A stretch of DNA of 64,000 nt from Bathymodiolus brooksi. Taxonomy: Eukaryota > Mollusca > Bivalvia > Mytilida > Modiolidae. Shown here piece by piece: positions 61,241 to 64,000 of the stretch. The DNA lies in contig OY804577.1 of assembly GCA_963680875.1 (NCBI GenBank), positions 147,516,196 to 147,580,195 of the forward strand, in the 5' to 3' direction. Both the position numbers and the translations under genes were made by a program. The notes below the pieces were generated by a model. It worked only from the letters and a program-made list of their open reading frames with translations, made no database searches and was not told where the DNA came from. Every line of letters begins with the position of its first letter. Within the stretch, counting starts at the first letter, position 1.

Positions 61241-64000
61241 GTATGATCCAGTATGACATTGAATTAGAAATGATCATTGAAGTATGATATAAGACCGACG
61301 AGGTATGATCCAGTATGACATTGTATTAGAGATGATCATTGAAGTATGATCTAAGACCCACAGGGTATGACCCAATATGACATTGTATTAGAGATGATCA
61401 CTGAAGTATGATCTAAGACCCACAGGGTATGATCCAGTATGACATTGTATTAGAGATGATCACTGAAGTATGATCTAAGACCCACGTGGTATGATCCAGT
61501 ATGACATTGTATTAGAGATGATCACTGAAGTATGATCTAAGACCCACGTGGTATGATCCAATATGACATTGTATTAGAGATGATCACTGAAGTATGATCT
61601 AAGACCCACAGGGTATGATCCAGTATGACATTGTATTAGAGATGATCACTGAAGTATGATCTAAGACCCACGTGGTATGATCCAATATGACATTGTATTA
61701 GAGATGATCATTGAAGTATGATATAAGACCCACGTGGTATGATCCAGTATGACATTGTATTAGAGATGATCATTGAAGTATGATCTAAGACCCACGTGGT
61801 ATGATCCAGTATGACATTGTATTAGAGATGATCATTGAAGTATGATCTCAGACCCACGAGGTATGATCCAGTATGAATTGTATTAGAGATGATCATTGAA
61901 GTATGATCTAAGACCCACAAGGTATGACCCAGTATGACATTGTATTAGAGATGATCACTGAAGTATGATCTAAGACCCACAGGGTATGATCCAGTATGAC
62001 ATTGTATTAAAGATGATCATTGAAGTATGATCTAAGACCCACAGGGTATGACCCAATATGACATTGTATTAGAGATGATCACTGAAGTATGATCTAAGAC
62101 CCACAGGGTATGACCCAGTATGACATTGTATTAGAGATGATCACTGAAGTATGATCTAAGACCCACAGGGTATGATCCAGTATGACATTGTATTAGAGAT
62201 GATCACTGAAGTATGATCTAAGACCCACGTGGTATGATCCAATATGACATTGTATTAGAGATGATCATTGAAGTATGATATAAGACCCACATGGTATGAT
62301 CCAGTATGACATTGTATTAGAGATGATCATTGAAGTATGATCTAAGACCCACGTGGTATGATCCAGTATGCCATTGTATTAGAGATGATCATTGAAGTAT
62401 GATCTAAGACCCACGTGGTATGATCCAGTATGACATTGTATTAGAGATGATCATTGAAGTATGATCTAAGACCCATGTGGTATGATCCAGTATGACATTG
62501 TATTAGAGATGATCATTGAAGTATGATCTCAGACCCACGTGGTATGATCCAGTATGACATTGTATTAGAGATGATCATTGAAGTATGATCTAAGACCCAC
62601 GAGGTATGATCCAGTATGAATTGTATTAGAGATGATCATTGAAGTATGATCTAAGACCCACAAGGTATGACCCAGTATGACATTGTATTAGAGATGATCA
62701 CTGAAGTATGATCTAAGACCCACAGGGTATGATCCAGTATGACATTGTATTAGAGATGATCACTGAAGTATGATCTAAGACCCACAGGGTATGATCCAGT
62801 ATGACATTGTATTAGAGATGATCACTGAAGTATAATCTAAGACCCACAGGGTATGACCCAGTATCTAAGACCCACAGGGTATGATCCAGTATGACATTGT
62901 ATTGGAGATGATCACTGAAGTATGATCCAATATGACATTGTATTAGAGATGATCATTGAAGTATGATATAAGACCCACGTGGTATGATCCAGTATGACAT
63001 TGTATTAGAGATGATCATTGAAGTATGATCTAAGACCCACGTGGTATGATCCAGTATGACATTGTATTAGAGATGATCATTGAAGTATGATCTAAGACCC
63101 ACATGGTATGATCCAGTATGACATTGTATTAGAGATGATCATCGAAGTATGATCTAAGACCCACGTGGTATGATCCAGTATGACATTGTATTAGAGATGA
63201 TCATTGAAGTATGATCTCAGACCCACGAGGTATGATCCAGTATGAAATTGTATTAGAGATGATCATTTAAGTATGATCTAAGACCCACAAGGTATGACCC
63301 AGTATGACATTGTATTAGAGATGATCACTGAAGTATGATCTAAGACCCACAGGGTATGATCCAGTATGACATTGTATTAGAGATGATCACTGAAGTATGA
63401 TCTAAGACCCACAGGGTATGATCCAGTATGACATTGTATTAGAGATGATCATTGAAGTATGATCTAAGACCCACAGGGTATGACCCAATATGACATTGTA
63501 TTAGAGATGATCACTGAAGTATGATCTAAGACCCACAGGGTATGACCCAGTATGACATTGTATTAGAGATGATCACTGAAGTATGATCTAAGACCCACAG
63601 GGTATGACCCAGTATCTAAGACCCACAGGGTATGATCCAGTATGACATTGTATTAGAGATGATCACTGAAGTATGATCTAAGACCCACGTGGTATGATCC
63701 AATATGACATTGTATTAGAGATGATCATTGAAGTATGATATAAGACCCACGTGGTATGATCCAGTATGACATTGTATTAGAGATGATCATTGAAGTATGA
63801 TCTAAGACCCACGTGGTATGATCCAGTATGACATTGTATTAGAGATGATCATTGAAGTATGATCTAAGACCCACGTGCTATGATCCAGTATGACATTGTA
63901 TTAGAGATGATCATTGAAGTATGATCTAAGACCCACGTGGTATGATCCAGTATGACATTGTATTAGAGATGATCATTGAAGTATGATCTCAGACCCACGA
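61230..64000 (+). repeat. 62-bp minisatellite seeded at exon 61178-61240, runs off the window
   Basis: About 45 copies. Each has 'agacccac.gg|gtatgatcca' (exon tail plus donor) followed by 'gtatgacattgtattagaga' and 'tgatca.tgaagtatgatct'. Variants cacagg/cacgtg/cacgag/cacaag recur as blocks: the series 61610-61930 is echoed near 62150-62660 and again near 62930-63290. Short fused units occur near 62860 and 63610. The array is still running at the last base. Confidence 0.95.

Noticed and set aside
3157..64000. CRISPR-like arrays
   Set aside because: The repeats are contiguous with no unique spacers, and the sequence is clearly eukaryotic.

Overview
This is a eukaryotic window, most likely from a bivalve or other mollusc. 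The evidence is AT-rich DNA, small exons with canonical GT-AG splice sites separated by very long introns, tRNA-derived SINEs of a kind I associate with molluscan genomes (a V-SINE/RUDI-like assignment made from memory), and a single-exon class A GPCR of the lineage-expanded type seen in molluscs. No rRNA, tRNA gene, CRISPR array or bacterial feature is visible. By rough addition, about 80% of the window is minisatellite: around eighteen arrays with units of 17 to 86 bp, the largest being about 19.6 kb of a 67-bp unit.

Two genes can be supported. (1) A plus-strand multi-exon gene spans at least 2363-60903, probably to 61240, and continues beyond both ends. Its exons are 2363-2444, 3139-3168, a tentative 15-nt microexon 11799-11813, 28534-28570, 33703-33787, 35387-35469, 56846-56890, 60746-60903 and tentatively 61178-61240. 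From 28534 to 60903 the exons join in one open frame with matching splice phases. I do not recognise the protein; part of it looks like alpha-helical ARM/HEAT-type sequence. (2) A minus-strand intronless GPCR (8085-9086), FMRFamide-receptor-like, lies inside the second large intron.

The main observation is where the arrays begin. After exons 3139-3168, 11799-11813, 28534-28570, 33703-33787, 35387-35469 and 61178-61240, the minisatellite starts at the exon's 3' end. Its unit contains the last roughly 6 to 45 nt of the exon plus the native 5' splice donor. The introns are therefore filled with tandem copies of exon tail plus donor, about 290 of them in the 35-55 kb intron. The 38-bp array beside the GPCR is similar: its unit matches the last ~35 coding bases of the receptor. 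I call these 'junction-seeded' minisatellites. The pattern is seen directly in the sequence; its mechanism and its effect on splicing are inference.

Layout: 1-2245 42-bp arrays; 2363-3168 first two exons; 3157-4150 48-bp array; 5047-5307 SINE; 5766-8121 36- and 38-bp arrays; 8085-9086 GPCR; 9395-27440 seven arrays with AT-rich spacers; 28534-33425 exon plus 69- and 48-bp arrays; 33703-34981 exon plus 86-bp array; 35022-35156 SINE; 35387-55023 exon plus the 67-bp array; 55205-56825 old dispersed repeats and a 17-bp array; 56846-56890 small exon; 56980-57232 SINE; 57588-59856 46-bp array, followed by a 43-bp perfect inverted repeat and a MITE-like insertion; 60746-61240 exons; 61230-64000 62-bp array running off the window.
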